A stretch of DNA of 64,000 bases, from positions 124,001-188,000 of the forward strand of contig JBKBHS010000002.1 of NCBI GenBank assembly GCA_046299555.1, written 5' to 3'. The DNA comes from CALKJP01 sp046299555. GTDB lineage: Bacteria; Bacteroidota; Bacteroidia; JACCXN01. The translations under genes and the position numbers were made by a program. How positions within the stretch are numbered: position 1 is the first letter of the stretch; each line of letters begins with the position of its first letter. This document shows, one piece after another, positions 36,091-45,087 of the stretch. The notes under the pieces were generated by a model that saw only the letters and a program-made list of their open reading frames with translations, did not search any database and was not told where the DNA came from.

Positions 36091-36765
36091 ATGCGAATTG
36101 ATATAATTGCCATTCATACCAATATATTCGAAGGCCCTCTTACCGAATCAATAATTAAAAGAGCTATTAGTAAAGGTAAAGTTGAAATTCATTTACATAA
36201 TTTAAGAAATTACACACACGATAATTATAAAACCGTTGATGATTATCCATACGGTGGTGGTGCAGGAATGGTAATGTTGTGCGAACCCATTGCAGAGTGT
36301 ATGGATAAATTATTATCGGAAAGAAAGTATGATGAAATAATTTATATGACACCTGATGGTGAAACATTGAATCAAAAAATGTGTAATCAGCTTTCGCTAT
36401 TACAAAATATCATCATTCTTTGCGGGCATTATAAAGGAGTTGATCAACGAATTAGAGATTTATACATTACCAAAGAAATATCCATTGGCGATTATGTTTT
36501 AACAGGTGGCGAAATTGCAGCCGCAGTTTTATGCGACAGTATTATACGATTAATTCCGGGAGTATTGGGCGATGAATCTTCTGCCCTATCCGATTCATTT
36601 CAAGATAATTTATTAGCACCACCGGTATATACTCGTCCGGCAGAATTCAGAGGAAAAAAAGTGCCCGATGTTTTATTATCGGGCAATCCTAAATTAATTG
36701 ATGAGTGGCGCTACGAACAATCGCTTGAAATAACTAAAAAGCGAAGGCCGGATTTATTGAAATAA
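36091..36765 (+). CDS. trmD: tRNA (guanine-37-N1)-methyltransferase
   Basis: TrmD makes m1G37 next to the anticodon and prevents frameshifts. 224 residues with the SPOUT knot: MRIDIIAIHTNIFEGPL, the signature RTVDDxPYGGGxGM as KTVDDYPYGGGAGM (about 49-62), IILCGHYKGVDQRIRDLY and SIGDYVLTGGE. The start is fixed by the family N-terminus, yet the ATG follows the T-run of a strong terminator with no room for a leader. The usual rpsP-rimM-trmD-rplS operon is absent here. Confidence 0.95.
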   Translation: MRIDIIAIHTNIFEGPLTESIIKRAISKGKVEIHLHNLRNYTHDNYKTVDDYPYGGGAGMVMLCEPIAECMDKLLSERKYDEIIYMTPDGETLNQKMCNQLSLLQNIIILCGHYKGVDQRIRDLYITKEISIGDYVLTGGEIAAAVLCDSIIRLIPGVLGDESSALSDSFQDNLLAPPVYTRPAEFRGKKVPDVLLSGNPKLIDEWRYEQSLEITKKRRPDLLK

Positions 36766-36771
36766 TATTAT

Positions 36772-37548
36772 TTACTCTCCTTTAAATACAGGCTTACGCT
36801 TTTCTAAAAAGGCTTTTACACCTTCGTTATAATCATAGGTTTGTCCGGCTTCTGCCTGTAAAATTTCTTCTCGTTGCAATTGATTTTCCAAGTTGTTAAA
36901 CATAGATTCATTTAATAATCGTTTGGTTAAACCAATTCCTTTAGTTGGCATTTGCGCTAAGGTTTCTGCTGTTTTAATAGCCTCATCCTGCAATTGCTCA
37001 TCAGCAACAACTTTATACAACATGCCCATTTGTAAAGCATCATCGGCATTTACTTTATCGCCCAACATCATTAATGCGCTTGCTCTTTGAAAACCTATTA
37101 AACGAGGCAAAAAGAAAGTTCCTGCACTATCCGGTATCAAACCAATTTTAGAAAATGCTTGAATAAACGAAGCCGATTTTGCAGCCAAAACTACATCGCA
37201 AGCCAAAGCTATATTTGCCCCTGCTCCTGCTGCTACGCCATTTACGCCACATACTATCGGTTTTTCTATCTGACGAATTAGCGTAATAATTGGATTATAA
37301 TGTTCTCTTACAATTTTTTGAATACCGGGTCCATCAGGATTTATAGCTTCTGATAAATCTTGTCCCGCACAAAATGCTTTGCCTTCACCGGTAATATAAA
37401 TGGCTCTTACACTTTTGTCGTTATCTGCGTTTTTTAATGCGTCTTGCATGGCTAAAGCCATTTCGCGGTTAAAACTATTAAACTTATCAGGGCGGTTTAA
37501 CTTAATTTGAGCTACACCGTTATTGATTGAATATACTATTGAACTCAT
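36772..37548 (-). CDS. enoyl-CoA hydratase/isomerase family protein, PaaG-like
   Basis: The start at 37548 (MSSIVYSINNGVAQIKLNRP) is preferred over an ATG 27 nt earlier. 258 residues with the crotonase fold: oxyanion-hole strands AFCAGQDLSEA and GVNGVAAGAGANIALACD, and IGLIPDSAGTFFLPRLIG, where Asp sits as in PaaG (ring 1,2-epoxyphenylacetyl-CoA isomerase) instead of the Glu of ordinary hydratases. No other paa genes are near, so a phenylacetate role is uncertain; another isomerase role is possible. Confidence 0.8.
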   Translation of the reverse strand: MSSIVYSINNGVAQIKLNRPDKFNSFNREMALAMQDALKNADNDKSVRAIYITGEGKAFCAGQDLSEAINPDGPGIQKIVREHYNPIITLIRQIEKPIVCGVNGVAAGAGANIALACDVVLAAKSASFIQAFSKIGLIPDSAGTFFLPRLIGFQRASALMMLGDKVNADDALQMGMLYKVVADEQLQDEAIKTAETLAQMPTKGIGLTKRLLNESMFNNLENQLQREEILQAEAGQTYDYNEGVKAFLEKRKPVFKGE

Positions 37549-37618
37549 ATGATTTGTTTTAAAATATTGGAGCAAACCTACTTAAAAAAATCTATTTAAT
37601 AAACCTGAAAATATCATA

Positions 37619-37626
37619 TACCTTTG
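37619..37626 (+). promoter_or_regulatory. -7 box directly before the class IV aminotransferase gene
   Basis: TACCTTTG matches TAnnTTTG and ends only 7 nt before the ATG at 37634. If used, the transcript would be leaderless or nearly so. Confidence 0.4.
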
Positions 37627-37633
37627 TAAAATC

Positions 37634-38476
37634 ATGCTTTCTCCCAACTATATTCTGATTAATGGAAATTTATTTCCTGCTGATAATGCTATTTATACAG
37701 CAAGCCATAGAAGCATTAAATATGGTGATGGAATTTTTGAAAGTATTCGTGTTATAAATGGTCAAACAGCATTTATTGATAAACATTTAAAGCGATTATT
37801 AAAAAATGCTGCTTTAATTAAGCTAAAGGTAAAGTTTTCAAGTGATGATATTAAACATCAATTAGCTTTTCTTCTTGAAAAAAATAATATTCAGCAGAAT
37901 GCACGAATTAGAATTTCCTTATATCGCAGTGGTGAAGGTTTTTATAAACCCAACAGTAACGAATGCGATTTAATAATTGAAGCTAACAAAATAGATATTC
38001 ATTCTGCATATGAATTAAACATGCCCGGATTAGTGGTAGATGTTTATAAAGATGCATATAAACCTTTGCATTTTTTGAGCGAAGTTAAGAGCAGTAGTAG
38101 CTTATTGTATGTTCTGTCTGCTGAATGGGCTAAATCGCGCTATTTAGATGATGCCTTACTTATAAACGAAAAAGGGAATATTTGTGAGGCTACATCATCC
38201 AATATATTTTGGGTAAAAAATGCTGTCGTATATACTCCCCCACTTTCTGAAGCCTGTTTACCGGGAATAATGCGCGAAGTTCTAATAGAAATAATGCTTA
38301 AAAACAATATGGATTTGATTGAAAAGACCTGTACCGAAAATGATTTACTGGGAGCCGATGAACTATTTTTAAGCAATGCTATACATGGTATAAAATGGGT
38401 GGTGGCATTTAAAAACAAACGCTATTTTACAAATACCGCCAAAAAACTAATTGGCATATTAAATCAAATGATTTAA
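37634..38476 (+). CDS. class IV aminotransferase (aminodeoxychorismate lyase / branched-chain type)
   Basis: 280 residues, PLP fold type IV. The start ILINGNLFPADNA and IKYGDGIFESIRVINGQ are family hallmarks. Catalytic Lys152 lies in SEVKSSSSL. The segment LINEKGNICEATSSNIFWVK and PPLSEACLPGIMREVLIE are the cofactor-phosphate sites. The length and short N-terminus favour aminodeoxychorismate lyase (PabC), for folate, over IlvE, but the two cannot be separated safely without comparison. It lies between paaG-like and rpe genes, and its stop abuts rpe (convergent). Confidence 0.8.
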   Translation: MLSPNYILINGNLFPADNAIYTASHRSIKYGDGIFESIRVINGQTAFIDKHLKRLLKNAALIKLKVKFSSDDIKHQLAFLLEKNNIQQNARIRISLYRSGEGFYKPNSNECDLIIEANKIDIHSAYELNMPGLVVDVYKDAYKPLHFLSEVKSSSSLLYVLSAEWAKSRYLDDALLINEKGNICEATSSNIFWVKNAVVYTPPLSEACLPGIMREVLIEIMLKNNMDLIEKTCTENDLLGADELFLSNAIHGIKWVVAFKNKRYFTNTAKKLIGILNQMI

Positions 38477-39124
38477 TTATTTCGATTTTAAATCTGCAAT
38501 GGTTTGAACCGGATTGGGAGATGCAAATACCGTATTGCCTGCAACTAAAACATCAGCTCCCGCCTGAATAAGCAATGAAGCATTGTTTAAATCAACTCCA
38601 CCGTCAATTTCAATTAAAGCTGAACTTTCCGTTTTTAGAATCATTTCTTTTAATGCCTTTATTTTTTCGTAAGTCTGACGAATAAATTTTTGCCCTCCAA
38701 AACCAGGATTTACAGACATTACACACACCAAATCAACATCGGCTATAATATTTTCGAGCAATGAAACTGAAGTGTGCGGATTTATTGCTACTCCTGCTTT
38801 CATTCCATTGGCTTTTATATTTTGTATCGAACGGTGTAAGTGTGGACATGCTTCCAAATGTACTGTTAATATATCTGCTCCGGCTTCTTTAAATGTGCTA
38901 ACATATCTGTCGGGTTCTACAATCATTAAATGAACATCCAAAGGTTTTTTAGCATGTTTTTTTATGGCTTTCATTACAGGAAAACCAAAAGAAATATTTG
39001 GCACAAACACTCCATCCATTATATCCACATGAAACCAATCAGCATTACTGTTGTTTATCATTTCAACATCACGCTGGATATTTGCAAAATCTGCTGATAA
39101 TACGGAAGGAGCTATAATGGCCAT
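38477..39124 (-). CDS. rpe: ribulose-phosphate 3-epimerase
   Basis: 215 residues, TIM barrel. APSVLSADFANIQRDVEMIN at the start, WFHVDIMDGVFVPNISFG with metal ligands His and Asp, LDVHLMIVEP with the second His, VMSVNPGFGGQKFI and EIDGGVDLNNA with the second catalytic Asp. It interconverts ribulose-5-P and xylulose-5-P in the pentose phosphate pathway. Length normal. Convergent with the aminotransferase, no spacer. Confidence 0.97.
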   Translation of the reverse strand: MAIIAPSVLSADFANIQRDVEMINNSNADWFHVDIMDGVFVPNISFGFPVMKAIKKHAKKPLDVHLMIVEPDRYVSTFKEAGADILTVHLEACPHLHRSIQNIKANGMKAGVAINPHTSVSLLENIIADVDLVCVMSVNPGFGGQKFIRQTYEKIKALKEMILKTESSALIEIDGGVDLNNASLLIQAGADVLVAGNTVFASPNPVQTIADLKSK

Positions 39125-39197
39125 TTGTAATGATTTTAAAATTTACGAGCCACAAAGATAAAAATTATCAATACTCATTGAGAATAATCGAGACTAA

Positions 39198-39227
39198 TTG
39201 AGATTATATATAATTCATGTATCTTTA
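39198..39227 (+). promoter_or_regulatory. promoter of the T9SS cargo gene at 39247
   Basis: TTG at 39198-39200, then 19 nt, then TATCTTTA (39220-39227), close to the -33/-7 Bacteroidota consensus with the right spacing. The box lies inside a perfect hairpin CATGTAT-CTTT-ATACATG (39216-39233). Upstream repeats containing ATTGAGA may be operator half-sites. Confidence 0.45.
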
Positions 39228-39246
39228 TACATGAAAATTTAATTTT

Positions 39247-41094
39247 ATGAAAAAAAACATTTTTTATATTTTTATTTCGTTAAGCATTAGCATTCAAGCT
39301 CAATATAAGCAACATACATTTCAAATTCCTGTTGGGACAGTTGTAAATGTTGAAGCCATTGAAGAAGACTGGCAGCCTTCTTTGCAAAATCTTGAAATGC
39401 CCAAACCCGGATCTCCAACAACCCGAGCAGAATTAATGCGAATAAAAGAAGAAAATGAAAAACACTTTCCAAGAAAAAATTCAGTTACTTCTTCTCGCAG
39501 CAGCATTAACCCTCCGGGAGTTATGAAAAATTTTATTGGAAACCCTTACAATAATCGTGTGCCCAACGACAACGATTTAGCTATAAGTAACGCGGGACAA
39601 CTTATTTCAGTTATAAACTCTACCATTTATATATATGATGTAAATACTGATTCTACCCTTATTACATTTACCTTAGATGCTTTTGCACAAAGCTTAGGTT
39701 TGCCACATTCAAAATACGACCCAAAGGTTGTTTACGACCCTTTGGCCGATAAATTTGTAATGGTTTTCTTAAATGGCTTTTTAGATTCTACATCTCGTAT
39801 TATTGTAGCCTTTTCGCAAACTAATAATGCTGCCGGTAACTGGAATGTGTATGCTCTGCCCGGAAATCCATTAAACAATGCTACATGGTCTGACTACCCT
39901 GTTATTGGAATTTCCTCCCATGAATTATTTATTGGAATAAACACCTTTACTAATGGTTCGAGCAATAATTCAGGTTTTACCGAATCATGCTTTTGGCAAA
40001 TAAAATTAGCTGATGGTTATAATGGAAGTACGCTTACCACGGCATATTATAATAATTTAAAACCTGCTCCTACCCAATATGATGCATTGTTTAATATATG
40101 TCCCGTAATGGGAGGAAGCACTTCTTACGGACCGGATATGTACTTGTTATCCAACAGAAATTTGATGACACAAAGTGATACCTTTTATGTTATTCATGTA
40201 AGTGACACCTTGCCGAATGCAGTTGTAACCATGGATACCGTAATTGCATCGGTAAAATATTTTATGCCACCTACAGCACGTCAATCAAACGGACATACGT
40301 TTGATACGAATGATTCTCGCATTTTAGCAGCCTTTATTGAAAATGATACCATACAATTTGTACAAAGTTGCTTAGATACCATAAGCGGGAATGCCGCTGT
40401 TTATCACGGTTTTATTACCAATCTGAATGGAACAAAACAAATTCATGCTTATATATTATCTGATACATTAGATTTAGGATTTCCTAATATATCGTATGCA
40501 GGAAACGGAAGCGGAGATAATAGAGCTATAATAAATGTAAATCATAGTTCTGCCACCGTTTATTCCGGTTGGTCGGCATATAATTCTGATGGCAATGGAA
40601 ATTACTCTACCCGAAAAGAAGTTAAAACCGGTAATACTTATGTAAATATTTTGTCCGGTATATACGAGCGTTGGGGCGATTATACAGGTAGTCAACGAAA
40701 ATATAACGAAAATGGCGTTGTATGGGCAGTAGGTTCATATGGAAATTTAGTTGGTGCTACCGGTAGAAGAAATGCGACCTGGATTGCCGAATTAACCTTA
40801 AGTGGAGCTTCACTTTCCGTTAAAAACGAAATTAAATCAGATAAAATGCAGGTATTTCCTAACCCTTCTAACGATATCATTACTTGCCGTTTTACTTTAG
40901 AAAAATCAAATTATCTGCAATTTAACATCTACAATATACAAGGTAAATTAGTAAAGCAATTAATGCGTGAATATGCAAAAGAAGGAGAAAATCAATTCTC
41001 GTTTAGTATAGCTTCGCTTGCTGATGGCATTTATTTTTTAAAAATTGAAAATGAAAAAGAATTAATTTCTCAGCAGAAAATAATTAAACAATAA
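39247..41094 (+). CDS. secreted protein with T9SS type A sorting domain
   Basis: 615 residues with signal peptide MKKNIFYIFISLSISIQA. Residues of about 90-500 carry beta-propeller-like segments (SNAGQLISVINSTIYIYD, DPKVVYDPLADKFVMVF, WSDYPVIGISSHELFIGI), resembling exported proteins with hydrolase- or lectin-like propellers. No catalytic residues are assigned. The last 75 residues (VFPNPSNDIITCRF to QQKIIKQ) are a type A sorting domain. It stands alone under a good promoter match. Confidence 0.8.
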   Translation: MKKNIFYIFISLSISIQAQYKQHTFQIPVGTVVNVEAIEEDWQPSLQNLEMPKPGSPTTRAELMRIKEENEKHFPRKNSVTSSRSSINPPGVMKNFIGNPYNNRVPNDNDLAISNAGQLISVINSTIYIYDVNTDSTLITFTLDAFAQSLGLPHSKYDPKVVYDPLADKFVMVFLNGFLDSTSRIIVAFSQTNNAAGNWNVYALPGNPLNNATWSDYPVIGISSHELFIGINTFTNGSSNNSGFTESCFWQIKLADGYNGSTLTTAYYNNLKPAPTQYDALFNICPVMGGSTSYGPDMYLLSNRNLMTQSDTFYVIHVSDTLPNAVVTMDTVIASVKYFMPPTARQSNGHTFDTNDSRILAAFIENDTIQFVQSCLDTISGNAAVYHGFITNLNGTKQIHAYILSDTLDLGFPNISYAGNGSGDNRAIINVNHSSATVYSGWSAYNSDGNGNYSTRKEVKTGNTYVNILSGIYERWGDYTGSQRKYNENGVVWAVGSYGNLVGATGRRNATWIAELTLSGASLSVKNEIKSDKMQVFPNPSNDIITCRFTLEKSNYLQFNIYNIQGKLVKQLMREYAKEGENQFSFSIASLADGIYFLKIENEKELISQQKIIKQ

Positions 41095-41131
41095 CTTAAT
41101 TATTAATTTTGATGCATCAATTTAAAATAAT

Positions 41132-41599
41132 ATGATTCAACGCATACAAACCGTCTATCTTTTTATTTCTTCTGTTCTTATTTTATTATGGTACTTTTTT
41201 CCACTTGCTGAAATTGTTACTTACGAATCAAGTTACACTTTTTCAATATATGGAATAAAAAATCCGGAGGATAATAATTGGATTTATCACACTTTAGTAA
41301 TTTCTATTATTGCAGCTATTGCAAGTATTGGTTCAATAGCAACAATATTTTTATATAAAAACAGAAAACAACAAATAAAAGTATCACAGTTTTTATTGTT
41401 GCTGTTTACAGCTGTAATTGCTTCTGCATTTTTATTGATTGATAATGCCAAAAAAAGCATTTCGAATTCAGAAACTATTACAGTAAATTATAAAATTGCA
41501 ATAACCTTTCCATTAATTGCTTTGGTATTGATATTTATGGCCATAAAAGCCATTAAAAAAGACGAAGAATTAGTTCGCTCTGCTGATAGATTAAGGTAA
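41132..41599 (+). CDS. DUF4293 family membrane protein
   Basis: 155 residues with four membrane helices: VYLFISSVLILLWYFFPLA, IIAAIASIGSIATIFLY, LLLLFTAVIASAFLLI and ITFPLIALVLIFMAIKAI. It ends in the basic, acidic tail KKDEELVRSADRLR typical of DUF4293. The MIQRIQTVYLF start is the family hallmark. Function is not known for the family. Convergent with the M16 operon, which ends 9 nt away. Confidence 0.85.
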   Translation: MIQRIQTVYLFISSVLILLWYFFPLAEIVTYESSYTFSIYGIKNPEDNNWIYHTLVISIIAAIASIGSIATIFLYKNRKQQIKVSQFLLLLFTAVIASAFLLIDNAKKSISNSETITVNYKIAITFPLIALVLIFMAIKAIKKDEELVRSADRLR

Positions 41600-41607
41600 A
41601 TTTTTAT

Positions 41608-42879
41608 TTAATTAACTTTTCCAACCACTACTTCTGTCAAAGTTTCGGGTTGTAAATAGCGTGAAGCTAATTCTTGTATTCTATTCGGTGTTATGGAATG
41701 TATATGTTCCAACATCGAATTATAATATACCATTCCAAAACCAAATGTATGAGCCGCTTTAAATTTTTCGGCTAATGCAAATGGTCCGTCTAAACTTCTA
41801 AGTAGCGTTCCGGCTAAATAATTTTTAACTAAACTTAATTCTTCGGCATTAACAGGATTTTCAATTAATTGATTTATTTCTTTATAAATTTCATCAATAG
41901 CTGCATTACATACTTCTGTACCTACTTCGGTTGAAATAAAAAAGTATCCGCTATCTTCTAAGCTCACTATGGCAGAGCCAATTCCATAAGTATATCCTTT
42001 GTCTTCACGAATATTTGACATTAAACGTGAACCAAAATATCCTCCCAATAATGTATTCAATACTTGAAAATCAAAATAATCCTGATGCGTTTTATTAAAT
42101 AAAACTTTTCCTATTCTGATTGCATTTTGTACAGCATCTTTTTTAGGTATGTGTAACTTTTGTGATGAATAGTTTGGTAGTTTTAGTTTTTCTTTTTCAA
42201 CAATATTTCCATTAATACATTGCATAAATGAATTATTTATTTTTTTTAATTCATTTTCTCTAACACTGCCTGAAATAATGAGTGTAATATTTTGAGCTAC
42301 ATAATACTTTTTATAAAAATCTATTAGTTTAGGCTGCTGTACTTGTTTATAATGTTCTTCGTTTACCATAAAACCATAGGTAGAATTGCCATATAGAGCA
42401 TTTGCAAAATATTTTCTTGCTAAATAATTTACTTTTTGCTGATTTACTAAAAATTTTTGAAGTGCATTATCTAAATAAATTTTTAGTTCATGATCTGGAA
42501 AGATTGCTTCGTTTAATAATTCAGTAAATAATGGCAATAAATTATCTAAGTGCTTATTTTGTAAATATAAAATTACCGATGCATTATCCAGCTCGCATTC
42601 AGTATGAAGATATGCTCCATAATATTCAAATGTTTCAGCAATTTGAGCGGCACTATGTGATTTAGTTCCTTCATTTAGCATATTATTTACAGTATGAGCT
42701 ATTAAAGGTGCCGACTGATAGCGAGAACCTGCTTTTAATAAAACTTCGATACGTAAAACTTCCTGTGAACCGACATTAAAATAATATACCGGTATTCCAT
42801 TATCCAGTTTTATAAATTGAGGCTCTAAAAGATTTAATTTATTGATAGTTTTATATTCCGGAGCTATGCTTCTATTCAT
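41608..42879 (-). CDS. M16 peptidase family protein, inactive partner subunit
   Basis: 423 residues of the pitrilysin/MPP fold (two M16 halves). In the place of the zinc motif stands HTVNNML (about 64-70), so HxxEH is missing and it is not expected to be catalytic. The second half keeps the R/Y motif region (FGSRLMSNIREDKGYTYGIG). Directly after an intact M16 gene (2 nt), as in other heterodimeric M16 pairs where one subunit holds zinc and the other the R/Y pair. They probably act together on small peptides. Confidence 0.9.
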   Translation of the reverse strand: MNRSIAPEYKTINKLNLLEPQFIKLDNGIPVYYFNVGSQEVLRIEVLLKAGSRYQSAPLIAHTVNNMLNEGTKSHSAAQIAETFEYYGAYLHTECELDNASVILYLQNKHLDNLLPLFTELLNEAIFPDHELKIYLDNALQKFLVNQQKVNYLARKYFANALYGNSTYGFMVNEEHYKQVQQPKLIDFYKKYYVAQNITLIISGSVRENELKKINNSFMQCINGNIVEKEKLKLPNYSSQKLHIPKKDAVQNAIRIGKVLFNKTHQDYFDFQVLNTLLGGYFGSRLMSNIREDKGYTYGIGSAIVSLEDSGYFFISTEVGTEVCNAAIDEIYKEINQLIENPVNAEELSLVKNYLAGTLLRSLDGPFALAEKFKAAHTFGFGMVYYNSMLEHIHSITPNRIQELASRYLQPETLTEVVVGKVN

Positions 42880-42881
42880 AC

Positions 42882-44120
42882 TTAATTTGTTTTTTTATAA
42901 TACAAAGTGCTGCAATTATTTTCAATCAAAAAACGAGTTGAAATATCTTTTATTTGTTGCGAAGTTATAGCATTGTACTTATCAACTTCTTTGTTGACTA
43001 AATCAATATCTCCCATTAATTCAGCAAATGCAAGTGCCATTGCTTTATTTAAAACACTCATTTGTCCGAATACATGATGCGACTCTACATTGTTTTTTAA
43101 TTTTTGTAAATCTTTATTGTTAATTAATTGAGTTTGCAATTTTTCAATTTCTTTTAAAATGGCATTTTCAGCGGTTTCATAATTTACTCCATCTGCAAGT
43201 TTTCCTGATATAACAAATAATCCCGGGTCAAAATCTCCAGTAACATAAGCATCAATTTCTGAAAATAATTTTTGTTCTTTTATTAATGATTGGTAAAAAC
43301 GGGATGAGTTTCCTCTGGAAAGTAAATCGCTGATTAAATCAAATACATAAAAATCATCATCTGTTCTTTTACAAATATGATAAGCTTTATAAATAGCATT
43401 GGCTGGTACATCGCGTTCAAGGGTGAGTTTTCGAGCTTCAGTTTGTTTGGGTTCTTGCGGTAAAACTCTTTTTTTAATTTCTCCTGCAGGAATGTTTCCA
43501 AACCATTTTTCTGAAAGTTGTACAACCTCATCATGCTCAATATTTCCGGCTACTACTAATATTGCATTATTAGGACGATAGTATGAATAGAAAAAATCTT
43601 TTACATCCTGCATAGTAGCATTTTCGATATGACTTATTTCTTTACCAATAGTAGCCCACTGATAAGGATGGATTTTGTAAGCTAACGGACGAAGATGCAA
43701 CCATACATCGCCATATGGTTGATTTAAATAACGTTGACGAAATTCTTCAATTACTACATTTCGCTGAACCTCTAAGCTTTTTTCTGAAAAGGCTAAACTG
43801 AGCATTCTATCGGATTCTAACCAAAATGCCGTTTCTACATTTTCTTTAGGAAGCGTTATGTAATAATTGGTTACATCATTATTGGTAAATGCATTATTTT
43901 CTCCCCCCACTCTCTGTAATGGTTCATCGAAATTGGGAATATTTACGGATCCTCCAAACATTAAATGTTCAAACAAATGAGCAAATCCTGTTTTTTCAGG
44001 ATGTTCATCGCGTGCTCCTACATTGTATAATAAATTAAAGGCAACAATAGGTGTTGAATTGTCAAAATGGGTAATTATTTTTAATCCATTAGCAAGCTGG
44101 TGTTTTTTATAGTTTATCAT
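42882..44120 (-). CDS. M16 zinc peptidase, active subunit
   Basis: 412 residues. The inverted zinc motif HLFEH is at 48-52 (GFAHLFEHLMF), with a downstream glutamate near 120-130 (RNVVIEEFRQRY) as third ligand. It lacks a signal peptide, so it is likely cytoplasmic, or reaches the periplasm by another way. It is the fourth of five genes in a minus-strand operon with a LolC/E-type permease, saccharopine dehydrogenase and nitronate monooxygenase. Confidence 0.92.
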   Translation of the reverse strand: MINYKKHQLANGLKIITHFDNSTPIVAFNLLYNVGARDEHPEKTGFAHLFEHLMFGGSVNIPNFDEPLQRVGGENNAFTNNDVTNYYITLPKENVETAFWLESDRMLSLAFSEKSLEVQRNVVIEEFRQRYLNQPYGDVWLHLRPLAYKIHPYQWATIGKEISHIENATMQDVKDFFYSYYRPNNAILVVAGNIEHDEVVQLSEKWFGNIPAGEIKKRVLPQEPKQTEARKLTLERDVPANAIYKAYHICKRTDDDFYVFDLISDLLSRGNSSRFYQSLIKEQKLFSEIDAYVTGDFDPGLFVISGKLADGVNYETAENAILKEIEKLQTQLINNKDLQKLKNNVESHHVFGQMSVLNKAMALAFAELMGDIDLVNKEVDKYNAITSQQIKDISTRFLIENNCSTLYYKKTN

Positions 44121-44127
44121 GATTGTT

Positions 44128-45075
44128 TTACAAATAAAGTGATTGAATTTGTTTTAAGGTAGCATTATACTCATTAACAATTTCATTTATTATTTCTGCT
44201 GCCGGTTTAATTTCTTTGATTATTGAAGAAATTTGTCCAATTTCCAATTCTCCCTCTACTAAATCACCTTCAAACATTCCTTTTTTAGCTCTTGCTCTTC
44301 CAAGAATTTCTTTTAGTTCATCAATTGAAGCACAGCGTGCTTCGGCCTCTTCTACTCTTTTGTAAAATTCATTTTTAATTAATCGTACCGGTGTTAATTC
44401 TTTTAAAGTAAGTATGGTGTCTCCTTCGTTGGCATTTACAACTGCTTGTTTAAAATTAATATGTGCCGATGATTCTTCGCTGGCTACAAAACGACTGCCA
44501 ATTTGAACCCCTTCTGCACCTAATGCCATTGCAGCAAGCATCGTTTTTCCGGTACCAATTCCACCTGCGGCAATTACCGGTATTTTTACACTTTCTACAA
44601 CTTTGGGTATTAAACAAAGCGTGGTTGTTTCTTCTCTTCCATTATGCCCGCCTGCTTCAAAACCTTCAGCTACAACGGCATCTACGCCTGCATCCTCAGC
44701 TTTTTGAGCAAATTTAGCACTCGATACAACATGCACTACTTTAATACCATTTTGTTTTAAAAGCCCTGTCCATGTTTTTGGATTTCCTGCAGAAGTAAAA
44801 ACAATAGGCACTTTTTCTTCTATTATAATTTGCATATGTTTATCAATATCCGGATAAAGCATGGGAACGTTAACCGCAAAGGGTTTATTGGTTGCAGCTT
44901 TACATTTTTGAATATGCTCTCTTAACACATCCGGATACATGGAACCTGAACCTATAATTCCTAATCCGCCTGCATTACTAACGGCAGCCGCTAAGCGCCA
45001 GCCACTACACCAAATCATTCCGGCTTGTATGATTGGATATTTAATTCCAAAAAGTTGAGTTATTCTGTTTTGCAT
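44128..45075 (-). CDS. nitronate monooxygenase / FabK-like flavoprotein
   Basis: 315 residues, TIM barrel with FMN. MQNRITQLFGIKYPIIQAGM at the start, AGGLGIIGSGSM, DAVVAEGFEAGGHNGREET (phosphate region with the NMO/FabK motif), PVIAAGGIGTGKTMLAAMALGA and EGVQIGSRFVASEESSAH. The EAGGH motif is common to both classes; FabK would be an enoyl-ACP reductase for fatty acid synthesis and NMO detoxifies propionate 3-nitronate. The present data do not decide. Third gene of the operon. Confidence 0.85.
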   Translation of the reverse strand: MQNRITQLFGIKYPIIQAGMIWCSGWRLAAAVSNAGGLGIIGSGSMYPDVLREHIQKCKAATNKPFAVNVPMLYPDIDKHMQIIIEEKVPIVFTSAGNPKTWTGLLKQNGIKVVHVVSSAKFAQKAEDAGVDAVVAEGFEAGGHNGREETTTLCLIPKVVESVKIPVIAAGGIGTGKTMLAAMALGAEGVQIGSRFVASEESSAHINFKQAVVNANEGDTILTLKELTPVRLIKNEFYKRVEEAEARCASIDELKEILGRARAKKGMFEGDLVEGELEIGQISSIIKEIKPAAEIINEIVNEYNATLKQIQSLYL

Positions 45076-45087
45076 AAATTTAATGTT

